Positions 1 through 8,511 of a DNA stretch of 64,000 nt are shown piece by piece (positions within the stretch are counted from its first letter, which is position 1; every line of letters starts with the position of its first letter). Location: the NCBI GenBank assembly GCA_036732025.1, contig DAINDE010000006.1, forward strand, positions 1 through 64,000, written 5' to 3'. The stretch comes from SSSZ01 sp036732025 (GTDB taxonomy: Bacteria > Pseudomonadota > Gammaproteobacteria > Burkholderiales > Rhodocyclaceae). The translations under genes were made by a program, and so were the position numbers. The notes beneath the pieces were generated by a model. That model saw only the letters and a list, made by a program, of their open reading frames with translations, was not told the DNA's origin and did no database searches.

Positions 1-33
1 TTTTCATATCCGCGGACCTATAATCCGCCCGCC

Positions 34-118
34 GCCCGGGTGGTGAAATTGGTAGACACAGCGGACTTAAAATCCGCCGCCGCAAGGCTTGACGGTTCGA
101 GTCCGTTCCCGGGCACCA
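34..118 (+). tRNA. tRNA-Leu (anticodon UAA)
   Basis: A full class II tRNA can be folded. The acceptor stem is GCCCGGG (34-40) with CCCGGGC (108-114), followed by discriminator A115 and an encoded CCA (116-118). The anticodon stem GCGGA/TCCGC (61-65/73-77) closes a 7-base loop with TAA at 68-70. A long variable arm lies around 78-90, and the T arm 91-107 carries a TTCGAGT loop. The anticodon and long variable arm identify leucine, reading UUA/UUG. The 3' end lies 13 bases before the next gene. Confidence 0.97.
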
Positions 119-131
119 GACCACGCACATC

Positions 132-578
132 ATGATCATCTACGACCTCTGCTGCGACAACGAGCACCGCTTCGAAGGCTGGTTCCAGAGTCCGGCCGAT
201 TTCGAGGTCCAGAGCGATGGCGGGTTGATCCGCTGTCCGCGGTGCGACAGTGGCGAAGTGCGGCGCGTGCCCTCGGCGGTGGCGATCGGCGGGCATCAGG
301 TTCCGTCCGAGGTCCGTCCCTCGGCGGCGGCCACCTTCAGCGCCGCCGGCGCCAATGCCCAGGTCCGGGCGCTCTACCATCAACTGGTGAGCGCCGTCCT
401 TTCCTCTACGGAAGACGTCGGGACCGGTTTCGCCGACGAGGCCCGGCGCATGCATTACGATGAAGCGCCGGAGCGCGCCATCCGCGGACAGACCACCGAC
501 GAGGAATACGAAGCTCTGAAGGAAGAGGGCATCGACGTCATCCGCCTGCCCCTGCCGCGCAAGGAAGACCTCTCCTGA
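132..578 (+). CDS. DUF1178 family protein
   Basis: This 148-residue protein matches the DUF1178 family, which is common in proteobacteria and has no established function. The N-terminus MIIYDLCCDNEHRFEGWF and a CPRCD knuckle near residues 36-40 are typical. The CC pair at 7-8 with the CxxC pair suggests a small metal-binding ribbon, which is inference. The middle is low in complexity and Ala-rich. The C-terminal half is acidic and helical, with a DEEYEALKEEGIDV segment typical of the family. It starts 13 bases after tRNA-Leu and could share a transcript with it. The ATG at 132 is the only start that keeps the family N-terminus. Confidence 0.85.
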   Translation: MIIYDLCCDNEHRFEGWFQSPADFEVQSDGGLIRCPRCDSGEVRRVPSAVAIGGHQVPSEVRPSAAATFSAAGANAQVRALYHQLVSAVLSSTEDVGTGFADEARRMHYDEAPERAIRGQTTDEEYEALKEEGIDVIRLPLPRKEDLS

Positions 579-607
579 ATGCCCGGCCGCCCCGGTGGCG
601 GCCCCCC

Positions 608-636
608 TTGCCGGCCGGCGTTACGCTTGCTATACA
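608..636 (+). promoter_or_regulatory. sigma70-type promoter for the C1 peptidase/CHAP gene pair
   Basis: TTGCCG (608-613) and TATACA (631-636) are separated by exactly 17 bases, close to the sigma70 consensus. The predicted transcript would start near 643, upstream of the Shine-Dalgarno and ATG at 712. An upstream in-frame start at 595 would lie before the predicted transcript start, so the promoter also supports 712 as the true start. Confidence 0.6.
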
Positions 637-711
637 GAAGACATTGCAGATGTCATTCTGAACGTCCGGCGCCGGCGATCCGGTAGCGGGCAGCCAGGCA
701 AGGAGGCGGGC

Positions 712-2724
712 ATGGCGCGTACCGGTGGGAAAACGAACGAGGCGCGGCTTTCCGGAGAGGGCGGGGAACCGGCGCTATCGGCGAAGGCGGCGGGAATCCG
801 GCGCAAACTTAACGCCCGGCCGGACGGGCTGGATTTCCGCGACAAGATCTACGTCCCGACGCTGGTGGAGGTGCCGACCACCCGGGAGTTGTCGAGCTAC
901 CGGAAGGTGGGCGTCCCCCTGCTCGACCAGGGCGAGGAGGGCGCCTGCACGGGCTTCGGCCTGGCCACGGTGGCCCACTACCTGTTGCGGAGCCGTCGCC
1001 AGGTGCGGGACGCGTCCCCCATCAGTCCGCACATGCTCTACGACATGGCCCGCCGTTACGACGAGTGGGCCGGCGAGGACTACGAGGGATCCAGCTGCCG
1101 GGGGGCCATGAAAGGGTGGTACAAGCATGGCGTCTGCGCGGCCGGCCTGTGGAAGCGCGCCGGCAAGGGCCTTCTCTCGCAAAAGGTCGAAAGCGATGCC
1201 GCCAGCCGGCCCCTGGGGGCCTACTACCGGGTCAATCACAAGGATCTGGTGGCGATGCACGCGGCCATCACCGAAGTCGGCATCCTTTACGCCAGCGCCA
1301 CCGTCCATGCCGGCTGGCAACGGGTGGGCGCCGATGGGCGCATTCCCTGGTCGGGGGAACTCCTCGGCGGCCACGCCTTCGCCATCGTCGCCTACGACCG
1401 GGACGGCTTCTGGATCCAGAACTCCTGGGGGCCGGATTGGGGCCATGAGGGCTTCTGCCACCTCGGCTACGACGATTGGCTTGCCAACGGCACCGATACC
1501 TGGGCCGCCCGGCTCGGGGTGCCGGTGAATCTGGCTGGCGAGGCCGGGGCCGGCGGGCGCCGGCCGCTGGCGGCCGGTAGCGCATCCCGCTCGACCCTCA
1601 GCGACATCCGTCCCCATGTGATCAACATCGGCAACGACGGTGCACTGGACCCCCGGGGAGACATCGGTACCACCCCTGCCAGCCTGGGGGAGATCGTGGA
1701 CCGGGATTTCCCGCGGATCACCAAGGGCTGGGCAAGAAAGCGGCTGGTCCTGTACGCCCACGGCGGCCTCGTTTCCGAAGCAGATGCCCTCAAGCTGGCG
1801 GGCGATTATCGCCAGCCCATGCTGGCCGCCGAATGCTACCCCCTGGCGTTCATCTGGAAGACGGACTACTGGACGACGCTGGCCAACATGCTCGCCGACG
1901 CCGCCCGCCGGCGCCGCCCGGAAGGATTCCTGGACGACGCCAAGGATTTCATGCTCGATCGCCTGGATGACGCCCTGGAGCCCATTGCCCGGCTCCTGAC
2001 CGGCAAGGCCGAATGGGATGAAATGAAGGAAAACGCGCGCCTGTCCACCGCCGCGGCCCAGGGCGGCGCCCGCCTGGTGGCGGACGCCATTGCCCGGCTG
2101 GTGCGGGACGAGGGAGTGGAACTGCACCTTGTCGGCCATAGCGCCGGCAGCATCTTCCATGCCCCCCTGGTTCGCTATCTGACGGATCCGGGCGGCCATG
2201 GCCTGACCGTGGACAGCTGCACCCTCTGGGCGCCGGCCTGCACTGTCCGGCTGTTCAAGGACAGTTACCTGCCGGCCATCGCCAGCGGCAGCATCCGGCG
2301 CTTCAGCCTGTTCACCCTTACCGACAAGGCCGAGCAGGACGACGACTGCGCTCGCATCTACAACAAGTCGCTGCTCTATCTGGTTTCCCATGCCTTCGAG
2401 GACAAGCCGCGCATTCCCTTGATCCGGCCCGAGGGCGAACCGATCCTCGGCATGGCCCGGTGCATCGGGAAGGACGCGGTCCTGGCGGCGTTGTTCGCCG
2501 AGGGGCAGGGGCAGTGGATCACGGCCCCGAACAACGCCCCGGCGGGTTCCTGCGACGCCTCGGCGGCCCGCCACCACGGCGATTTCGACAACGACGAGGC
2601 CACCGTCCGTGCGACCCTGGCCCGCATCCTCAACCTGCCGGCGCTGCCGGGAAGGCTCGCTCTTTCCGGTACTTCCGGCAGCCACCGGCTGCGGCGGGGC
2701 TACATCGCCGCCGCCACCAGGTAG
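712..2724 (+). CDS. Papain-like (C1 family) cysteine peptidase fused to an alpha/beta hydrolase
   Basis: This 670-residue protein has two enzyme-like halves. Residues about 40-275 form a papain-type C1 domain: DQGEEGACTGFG with Cys79, GGHAFAIV with His221, and WIQNSWG with Asn237 give the complete Cys-His-Asn set and the oxyanion Gln. Residues about 340-560 look like a serine hydrolase, with an HGG oxyanion loop at 350-352 and the nucleophile elbow GHSAG (Ser477). The C-terminus is unassigned. No signal peptide or propeptide is visible, so a cytoplasmic enzyme or one exported by a non-Sec route is possible. The start is set by AAGGAGG (700-706), five bases before the ATG; the longer frame from 595 lacks this. 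The CHAP protein gene follows 33 bases later. Substrates are unknown. The domain calls are firm; the biological role is not. Confidence 0.85.
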   Translation: MARTGGKTNEARLSGEGGEPALSAKAAGIRRKLNARPDGLDFRDKIYVPTLVEVPTTRELSSYRKVGVPLLDQGEEGACTGFGLATVAHYLLRSRRQVRDASPISPHMLYDMARRYDEWAGEDYEGSSCRGAMKGWYKHGVCAAGLWKRAGKGLLSQKVESDAASRPLGAYYRVNHKDLVAMHAAITEVGILYASATVHAGWQRVGADGRIPWSGELLGGHAFAIVAYDRDGFWIQNSWGPDWGHEGFCHLGYDDWLANGTDTWAARLGVPVNLAGEAGAGGRRPLAAGSASRSTLSDIRPHVINIGNDGALDPRGDIGTTPASLGEIVDRDFPRITKGWARKRLVLYAHGGLVSEADALKLAGDYRQPMLAAECYPLAFIWKTDYWTTLANMLADAARRRRPEGFLDDAKDFMLDRLDDALEPIARLLTGKAEWDEMKENARLSTAAAQGGARLVADAIARLVRDEGVELHLVGHSAGSIFHAPLVRYLTDPGGHGLTVDSCTLWAPACTVRLFKDSYLPAIASGSIRRFSLFTLTDKAEQDDDCARIYNKSLLYLVSHAFEDKPRIPLIRPEGEPILGMARCIGKDAVLAALFAEGQGQWITAPNNAPAGSCDASAARHHGDFDNDEATVRATLARILNLPALPGRLALSGTSGSHRLRRGYIAAATR

Positions 2725-2757
2725 CACCCCACCCCCAACACGCGAGAGGAGCAGGTC

Positions 2758-3546
2758 ATGGACTATCCGGGACGCATCATCAAGGCCGGCGAACAGGATG
2801 CAGCCATCGTCAGGGCCCTCAAGGAACAGTTGAATCGGGTCCTGGTCCTGGCGCCCGGCGACCGGCTGAATCCGCAGGATCCCAACTTCGGTCCCCGCAT
2901 GAAGCAGCTGATCAAGCTGTTCCAGGCCCGCAATGTCGATAACCAGGGGCGTCCCCTCAAGCAGGACGGGGAAATCGGTTCCCTGACCTGGGAGGCGCTC
3001 TTCGGTCCGGCCACGGTACCCGCCAGCGCTGCACCGGCAGAGGGCCTGCTGGAACAGGTATTGGCCGTGGCTGCCGGGGAAGAGGCGAAGCAAGTGCGGG
3101 AAGTCCCCCGCAATTCCAATCGGGGACCGGAGGTCGACGCCTATCTGCGCAGCGCCGGCGTCTCGCCCGGACTCTCCTGGTGTTGCGCGTTTGTCTATTG
3201 GTGCTTCAAGGAAGCGGCGGCATCCCTGGGGCGCCCCAATCCGATGGTCCGCACGGCCGGCTGCCTCGATCACTGGAACCGCGCCCCCGGCAACGGCGCC
3301 CGCCGGGTCCTGGCGCCCCAGGCGGTCCGCAATCCGGAACTGGTGCGCGCCGGCATGGTGTTCATCATGGACCATGGTGGCGGCCTGGGCCACACCGGGC
3401 TCGTCGAGCGGGTCGACGGCGGCCTCATCACCACCATCGAGGGCAACACCGATGCCAGCCGCACCCGCGAAGGCGGCGGTGTTTACCGGCTTAACCGGAA
3501 ACTGGTGGAAATCAACAAGGGCTTCATCGACTACGCCCAGGCATGA
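2758..3546 (+). CDS. Peptidoglycan-binding / CHAP (NlpC/P60-like) domain protein
   Basis: Of 262 residues, about 1-82 resemble a PG_binding_1 fold (MKQLIKLFQARN then DGEIGSLTWEALFG). Residues about 105-262 resemble the CHAP-like family often annotated TIGR02594. LSWCCAFVYWC carries the probable catalytic Cys142 or Cys143, GHTGLVE gives His212, and TTIEGNT around 228 gives the usual third polar residue. The family usually cleaves peptidoglycan as an amidase or endopeptidase. No signal peptide is visible, so reaching the wall would need lysis or a dedicated export route. It follows the C1 peptidase/hydrolase gene after 33 bases, with a GAGAGGAG ribosome site, so the two are probably co-transcribed. 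The phage-endolysin-like architecture is notable because no phage genes are nearby. Confidence 0.8.
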   Translation: MDYPGRIIKAGEQDAAIVRALKEQLNRVLVLAPGDRLNPQDPNFGPRMKQLIKLFQARNVDNQGRPLKQDGEIGSLTWEALFGPATVPASAAPAEGLLEQVLAVAAGEEAKQVREVPRNSNRGPEVDAYLRSAGVSPGLSWCCAFVYWCFKEAAASLGRPNPMVRTAGCLDHWNRAPGNGARRVLAPQAVRNPELVRAGMVFIMDHGGGLGHTGLVERVDGGLITTIEGNTDASRTREGGGVYRLNRKLVEINKGFIDYAQA

Positions 3547-3569
3547 ATCGAAAAAATGGATTCACGACT

Positions 3570-3598
3570 CTGGCAACTTTTTCTTCGCTGGCTATACT
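3570..3598 (+). promoter_or_regulatory. Putative promoter of the haemerythrin gene
   Basis: CTGGCA (3570-3575) and TATACT (3593-3598) are 17 bases apart. The -10 is a near match and the -35 is weaker. The site lies directly after the CHAP gene and 35 bases before the haemerythrin ATG, which suggests separate expression. Confidence 0.45.
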
Positions 3599-3632
3599 AA
3601 AAAACATTACGGCGAATGCGAGGAGGTGTGAG

Positions 3633-4115
3633 ATGGCTGCTGATCCCATTTTCTTTCTGCCGGCTTCCCTGGTTCTCGATGTACCCGAACTCGACAGCCA
3701 GCACCGCGCCCTCTTTGCGCAACTGGCTGAGATCAAGGCCGCCTGCCTTGCCGAAAACCACCTGTCCGCAAGCCTCGGCGAGGAACTCCTGAATGCGCTG
3801 CAGGATCACTTCGCCACCGAAGAGCGGTTGGCCGAGGAGGCGGGCATCGAGTTTTCCGCCCATTGCCGCAACCATGACCAGATGCTGGGCGCCATCGCCA
3901 AGGCCATCGCCCAGGTGGTGGAGGGCAGCAAGGATGTCTTCGGTATCCTGCGCTTCATCGAATACTGGTTCGAGCGGCATATCGGCGATGACGACCGCCG
4001 CCTGGCCCAGCGTCTGCACAGCATGCCCCGCCGTAGCGGCCGGGATGTGGCGCCGGCCATTGCCGCCGTTCCCACCCGGGAACGCTATCACCAGGCGTCC
4101 GGGATGCGGTTGTAG
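3633..4115 (+). CDS. Bacteriohaemerythrin
   Basis: This 160-residue single-domain haemerythrin has all the expected diiron ligands in order: H in DSQHRALF, HFATEE (H and E), HCRNHDQ (HxxxH) and HIGDDD (H and D). Such proteins bind O2 reversibly for storage, delivery or sensing in the cytoplasm. The frame is open from 3543, but AGGAGGT (3621-3627) just upstream of the ATG at 3633 fixes the start; the upstream part overlaps the preceding CHAP gene. About 30 C-terminal residues after the fold are basic and unassigned. A second haemerythrin domain occurs in the histidine kinase at 30005. A putative promoter lies at 3570-3598. Confidence 0.9.
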   Translation: MAADPIFFLPASLVLDVPELDSQHRALFAQLAEIKAACLAENHLSASLGEELLNALQDHFATEERLAEEAGIEFSAHCRNHDQMLGAIAKAIAQVVEGSKDVFGILRFIEYWFERHIGDDDRRLAQRLHSMPRRSGRDVAPAIAAVPTRERYHQASGMRL

Positions 4116-4152
4116 CCCCCCATCGGGGTATCGCGTGACTGTCGGCCCACGG

Positions 4153-4176
4153 TGACCGGCCCGCCCAGGCCGGTCA
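4153..4176. terminator. Hairpin between convergent haemerythrin and chrA genes
   Basis: TGACCGGCC (4153-4161) pairs perfectly with GGCCGGTCA (4168-4176) across a 6-base loop. It overlaps the chrA stop codon, in the tail-to-tail gap. There is no T-run on either side, so it is at best a weak or Rho-assisted bidirectional terminator. Confidence 0.35.
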
Positions 4177-5532
4177 GCGGAGCATCTTGACCACCAACCC
4201 CAGCGCCGCGCAGGCGGCGATGACGGGGATCACGTTCCACCTGAAGCGGAGGAGGGCGACTATGGCCCCCAGGGCGATCAGCGCGGAAACCCAGTCGAAG
4301 GCGCCGGACGGCCCTTGCGGCCAGAGGACGTGGTAGCCAAAAAACAGGGCCAGATTGAGGATGACGCCGACCACCGCTGCCGTGATGGCGGTCAACGGGG
4401 CGGTGAACTTCAGGTCGCCGTGGGTGGTTTCCACCAGGGGCCCGCCCAGCAAGATGAAGATGAACGACGGCAGGAAGGTGAACCAGGTTACCAGCATGGC
4501 CGCCACCGCGCCGGCGGCGAACAGGTTGTCCGGCCCGAAGGCCGCCGCGGCGTAGCCGCCGACGAACCCGACGAAGGTGACGACCATGATGAGCGGCCCC
4601 GGCGTGGTTTCGCCCAGGGCCAGGCCGTCGATCATCTGGCCCGGTGTCAGCCAGCCATACTGGACCACCGCTCCCTGGTAGACGTAGGGAAGCACGGCAT
4701 AGGCGCCGCCGAAGGTGAGCAGGGCGGCCTTGGTGAAGAACCATCCCATCTGCGCGAAAGCGTGATCCCAGCCGAAGGCGAGCACCAGTAACCCCATGGG
4801 GATCAGCCACAGCAGTGCGCCGGCCAGCGCCACCTTGGCGCAGCGGCTCCAGGTGAACAGGGCGTGCGCCGGCGTCGGCGTCCGGTCGTCGATGAGGGCC
4901 GCGCCGAAGGATTGGCCCCTGGTGCCATGGCCGCCGCCGGCCGCAAATTTGCCCGGGGCGATCCGGCCGCCGGCATAGCCGATCACCGCGGCGGCGGCGA
5001 CGATGGCGGGGAAGGGCACGGCCAGGGCGAAGATGGCGACGAAGGCGGCGGCGGCAATGGCCCAAAGCACCCCGTTCTTCAGGGCCCGGGAGCCGATGCG
5101 ATGGGTGGCCTGGACGACGATGGCGGTCACTGCCGGCTTGATGCCGTAAAAGATTCCGGACACCAGGGGGGCTTCGCCGAAGGCGACGTAGATCCACGAC
5201 AGGGCGACCAGGATGACCAGTGAGGGCAGCACGAACAGGCCGCCGGCGACGATGCCGCCCCAGGTCCGGTGCATGAGCCAGCCGATGTAGGTGGCCAATT
5301 GCTGGGCCTCGGGTCCCGGCAGCACCATGCAGTAATTGAGGGCATGGAGGAAGCGGCGCTCGGAGATCCAGCGCCGGCGCTCCACCAGTTCCTGGTGCAT
5401 GATGGCGATCTGGCCGGCGGGGCCGCCGAAGCTGATGAAACCGAGCTTGAGCCAGAAGCGGAAAGCTTGCCAGAAGCCCACTGTGGGCGGGGGGGACGCA
5501 ACTGCCTCGGCGTCGTGGTCGATTGCGTTCAT
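4174..5532 (-). CDS. chrA: Chromate efflux transporter ChrA
   Basis: This 452-residue inner-membrane protein matches the long two-domain CHR family, which exports chromate driven by the membrane potential. Both halves carry the repeated CHR signature: FISFGGPAGQIAIMH with LPGPEAQQLATYIGW near the N-terminus, and LLTFGGAYAVLPYV with LGETTPGPLIMV in the second half. About ten hydrophobic segments are evident. The start at 5532 (MNAIDHD) is chosen because the upstream in-frame stretch is Pro/Arg-rich and unlike the family; no clear ribosome site is visible there. No ChrB regulator gene is adjacent. A 228-base intergenic region separates it from the divergent M16 peptidase gene. Confidence 0.9.
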   Translation of the reverse strand: MNAIDHDAEAVASPPPTVGFWQAFRFWLKLGFISFGGPAGQIAIMHQELVERRRWISERRFLHALNYCMVLPGPEAQQLATYIGWLMHRTWGGIVAGGLFVLPSLVILVALSWIYVAFGEAPLVSGIFYGIKPAVTAIVVQATHRIGSRALKNGVLWAIAAAAFVAIFALAVPFPAIVAAAAVIGYAGGRIAPGKFAAGGGHGTRGQSFGAALIDDRTPTPAHALFTWSRCAKVALAGALLWLIPMGLLVLAFGWDHAFAQMGWFFTKAALLTFGGAYAVLPYVYQGAVVQYGWLTPGQMIDGLALGETTPGPLIMVVTFVGFVGGYAAAAFGPDNLFAAGAVAAMLVTWFTFLPSFIFILLGGPLVETTHGDLKFTAPLTAITAAVVGVILNLALFFGYHVLWPQGPSGAFDWVSALIALGAIVALLRFRWNVIPVIAACAALGLVVKMLR

Positions 5533-5760
5533 GGTCGGGGGAAACCTGTGGTTTGCCGGCCGGGCGGCCGGAATGGTGGGGGCGGGCCCTTGTCTCTGTG
5601 GACTCCTGCCGCCAATGGTAGCGCTTGGCGGGCCCCATATCGAACCGTGCAACAAAATATGCCTTGCCCGGCATGATTCCGGGAACACGGGCGGCCTGCC
5701 GATCAGGCGATAGAATCTGGCTTTCGATCAAGGCCCTGCCGCCCGTACAAGAGCACGCCC

Positions 5761-8496
5761 ATGCCTTTCTCCTCCTTCCTCCCCGGCCTGCGCCGCGGGT
5801 TCATCCTGGCCACAGCCCTGTTGGTACTTTCCCAGCCCCCGTTCGTGCACGCCAGGGCGGACGCCGGAGCTGCCCGCCTCGATGCCCGGGCCGGCGGTTT
5901 CACGTCCTACCTCCTGCCCAACGGCTTCAAAATCCTTCTGGTGCCTTTTCCGTCGGCCGCCAGCGTCCGCGTCGAACTGCTGGTGAAGAGCGGCAGCAAG
6001 CAGGAAGGCTACGGCGAAACCGGCATGGCCCATCTCCTCGAACACATGCTCTTCAAGAGCGCCGGCAAACGCCGGGACATCAAGAGCGACCTGACCGCCC
6101 TGGGCGCTACCTGGAACGGGACCACCTCCGCCGACCGGACCAACTACTTCGAAACGGTGGCGGCGGATCCGGACAAGGTGGACGAGATCATCCGCCTGGA
6201 GGCGGACCGCTTCATCCGCGCCAGCTTCACCCGGGAGCACCTGGCCAGCGAAATGACCGTGGTCAGGAACGAGCTGGAACGCGGTGACAGCGATCCAGGC
6301 AGCCTGGTCATGCGGGCCCTGCAGCGCCAGAGCTTCTTCTGGCACGGCTACGGCCGCCCGACCATAGGCGCCCGCAGCGACATCGAGGAGGCTCCCTTCA
6401 GTGCCCTGCAGGCCTTCCATCGCCGGCACTACCGGCCGGACAACGCGGCGCTCATCGTTTCCGGCAACTTCGACGAGGCGCGGGTGCTCGCCCTGGCCAG
6501 CCGCCTCTTCGCCGCGGCCCGCAACCCGGCAGCCCCGCGGCCCACCACCTGGACGCGGGAAGAGCCGCGACCGGTCAACAACCGCAGTGATCTCTTCCTG
6601 CCCGCTGGCAAGACCATCGCCGCCAGCGCCTGGAAGCTGCCCGGCCTGGCGGATCGCCAGGCCCAGGCGGTGGATCTCGCCCTCAACGCCATCTGCGACA
6701 ACGACTGGGGCAGTCTGCGCAAGGACCTCGTGCTCGAGCGACGGCTGGCCGTCGGCGTCAGTTGCGGCGTTCAGCAGCAGAGCGACTACGGCCTGCTGGT
6801 GGCCTCCGCCAGTGCCGGCAAGGAGGCCGACGGCGAAGCCCTGGCCCGCGCCCTGCGCGAGCACGTCGAGAGTGCCGCCGCGGCCGGCATTCGGCCGGAG
6901 CAACTGGAACGGGCCCGCCAGAGCGAGCTGACGGGCTTCGACCGGCTCTTCGCCTCCCACGAGATGCTGGCGAGCTACCTCTCCCGGGCCGAGGTGGCGG
7001 GCGACTGGCGCCTCCTCTTCTGGCAGCACGACGTAGTCAAGGCCATCTCCGCCGACGAGGCCAGCGCGGCCCTGCGCACCTGGCTGGTGGCGAGCAACCG
7101 TAGCGACGTGCTGCTGCGCCATGCCGAGGGCGTCTCGGCGCAGGAACTGCCCCGCCTGCCGGCGGTTTCGACCCTGGTGGAAGGGCGTACCTGGCCGCCC
7201 CTGGGCAAGCCCGGGGACCCGGTGCCCAATTCCGCCGCCGAACTGGCCCGGGCGACCGTGTCCGTCCCCCTGGACGGCGCCCGGGCCGCCCTCATTCCCC
7301 GCCGTACCCAGGGCGACCTGGCCTGGCTGGTGGTGGCCAACGACTACGGCAACGAGGCCGCCCTGGCCGGGCGCCGTGCCGCCTGCAACCTGGCCGGGGA
7401 ACTGATGGGCTACGGCGGGGCCGGCCTCAGCCGCGACCAGTTGAGCGCCCGCCTGGAAGCCTTGCAGGCTCACTGGACCCTAGGCCTCGGCGGGATTTCC
7501 CTGGAAGCGCCCCGCGACAAGCTGGCCGCCGCCCTTGACGTGCTCGTGGACGCCTGGTCGGCGCCGATGCTGCCGGTGGCCGAGTTCGACCGTCTCAAGG
7601 CCGCCGCCATTGCCCGCCTGGAGGCGGCGATGAAGGATCCCGCCCAGACGGCCGGCAATGCCGCCAACCTGCGTTTCGACAACTATCCGCCCGGCCATCC
7701 CCTGCAGCCGCTGCCCCTGGCCCGCCAGCTGGAGGAGGTGAGGGCGGTGGGCCATGCCGACGCCGTGGCCTGCGTCGCCGACTTTTCCGGCCGCGGCCAG
7801 ATTCGCCTTTCACTGGTCGGGGATTTCGGCCCCGCCGACGTCGAGGCCCTGTGGGCACGCATCGGCAAGCTGCCAGCCGCCCGGGTGCCCTACCAGCGAA
7901 TCCGCGACCTGCCGCCGCCGGCCGCCGTCGATACCACGCCCATCGTCGTCGCCATGCCCGAGAAGCCAAACGCCAGTATCAGCGGCTTATCCTTCCTGTC
8001 CATCAGCGACGACGACCCGGATTTCCCCGCCCTGCGCCTGGCCGTGAAAATCCTCGGCGGTGATGCCGACAGCCGCATCTGGCAACGCCTGCGGGAGCGG
8101 GAAGGCCTCGCCTACGGCGCCGGCGCCAGCCTCGTCGGCAACAGCTTCGAGCCCCGCAGCCGTCTCGTGCTCCAGGCCAGCGCCGCCAGCGACAAGGCCG
8201 AAGCCGCCCGGCAGGCCCTGCAGGAAGAGCTTGCCCGGGCCCTGCAGGAGGGCTTCTCGGCGGCCGAGGTGGCACGGGCCAAGAAGGCCTGGGCGGAGGA
8301 GCGCAAGACTTCGCTGCGTTCGGAAAAGACGTTCGCCGGCACCTTGTCCCAGGGGCTCCTCACGGGCCGCGACTATGCCTGGATGGCCGACTACGACGCC
8401 CGCATCGCCGGCCTGGAAACGGCCCGGGTCAACGCCGCGCTCCGTCGCTATCTGGAGGCGACGCCGATGGTGTGGAGCATCGGGCGAGGCAAGTGA
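5761..8496 (+). CDS. M16 family zinc metallopeptidase (pitrilysin-like), exported
   Basis: This 911-residue protein starts with a Sec signal peptide (hydrophobic core about 12-26, probable cleavage near VHA-RA), so a periplasmic or envelope location is expected. The N-terminal half has the inverted zinc motif HLLEH at 91-95, with the distal ligand probably Glu171 in VVRNEL. The second half repeats the M16 fold without the metal motif, as in two-domain pitrilysin-like peptidases, and ends in a typical M16_C domain (GGDADSRIWQRLREREGLAYG). The role is probably degradation of peptides or misfolded envelope proteins; the exact substrate is unknown. TAGAAT at 5711-5716 may be a -10 element, but no convincing -35 accompanies it. 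The gene is monocistronic. Confidence 0.9.
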   Translation: MPFSSFLPGLRRGFILATALLVLSQPPFVHARADAGAARLDARAGGFTSYLLPNGFKILLVPFPSAASVRVELLVKSGSKQEGYGETGMAHLLEHMLFKSAGKRRDIKSDLTALGATWNGTTSADRTNYFETVAADPDKVDEIIRLEADRFIRASFTREHLASEMTVVRNELERGDSDPGSLVMRALQRQSFFWHGYGRPTIGARSDIEEAPFSALQAFHRRHYRPDNAALIVSGNFDEARVLALASRLFAAARNPAAPRPTTWTREEPRPVNNRSDLFLPAGKTIAASAWKLPGLADRQAQAVDLALNAICDNDWGSLRKDLVLERRLAVGVSCGVQQQSDYGLLVASASAGKEADGEALARALREHVESAAAAGIRPEQLERARQSELTGFDRLFASHEMLASYLSRAEVAGDWRLLFWQHDVVKAISADEASAALRTWLVASNRSDVLLRHAEGVSAQELPRLPAVSTLVEGRTWPPLGKPGDPVPNSAAELARATVSVPLDGARAALIPRRTQGDLAWLVVANDYGNEAALAGRRAACNLAGELMGYGGAGLSRDQLSARLEALQAHWTLGLGGISLEAPRDKLAAALDVLVDAWSAPMLPVAEFDRLKAAAIARLEAAMKDPAQTAGNAANLRFDNYPPGHPLQPLPLARQLEEVRAVGHADAVACVADFSGRGQIRLSLVGDFGPADVEALWARIGKLPAARVPYQRIRDLPPPAAVDTTPIVVAMPEKPNASISGLSFLSISDDDPDFPALRLAVKILGGDADSRIWQRLREREGLAYGAGASLVGNSFEPRSRLVLQASAASDKAEAARQALQEELARALQEGFSAAEVARAKKAWAEERKTSLRSEKTFAGTLSQGLLTGRDYAWMADYDARIAGLETARVNAALRRYLEATPMVWSIGRGK

Positions 8497-8511
8497 AGGG
8501 TCGGGGGCGCA

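Noticed and set aside
595..711. Upstream extension of the C1 peptidase gene
   Set aside because: The promoter overlaps it and the ribosome site directly precedes the ATG at 712.
775..3393. 872-codon open frame antisense to the C1 peptidase and CHAP genes
   Set aside because: It runs opposite to genes with full catalytic motifs and is low-complexity Gly/Gln/Asp-rich; typical shadow frame of GC-rich DNA.
4088..5731. 547-codon Arg/Pro-rich frame overlapping chrA on the same strand
   Set aside because: ChrA has the family signatures in its own frame; this frame is compositionally random.
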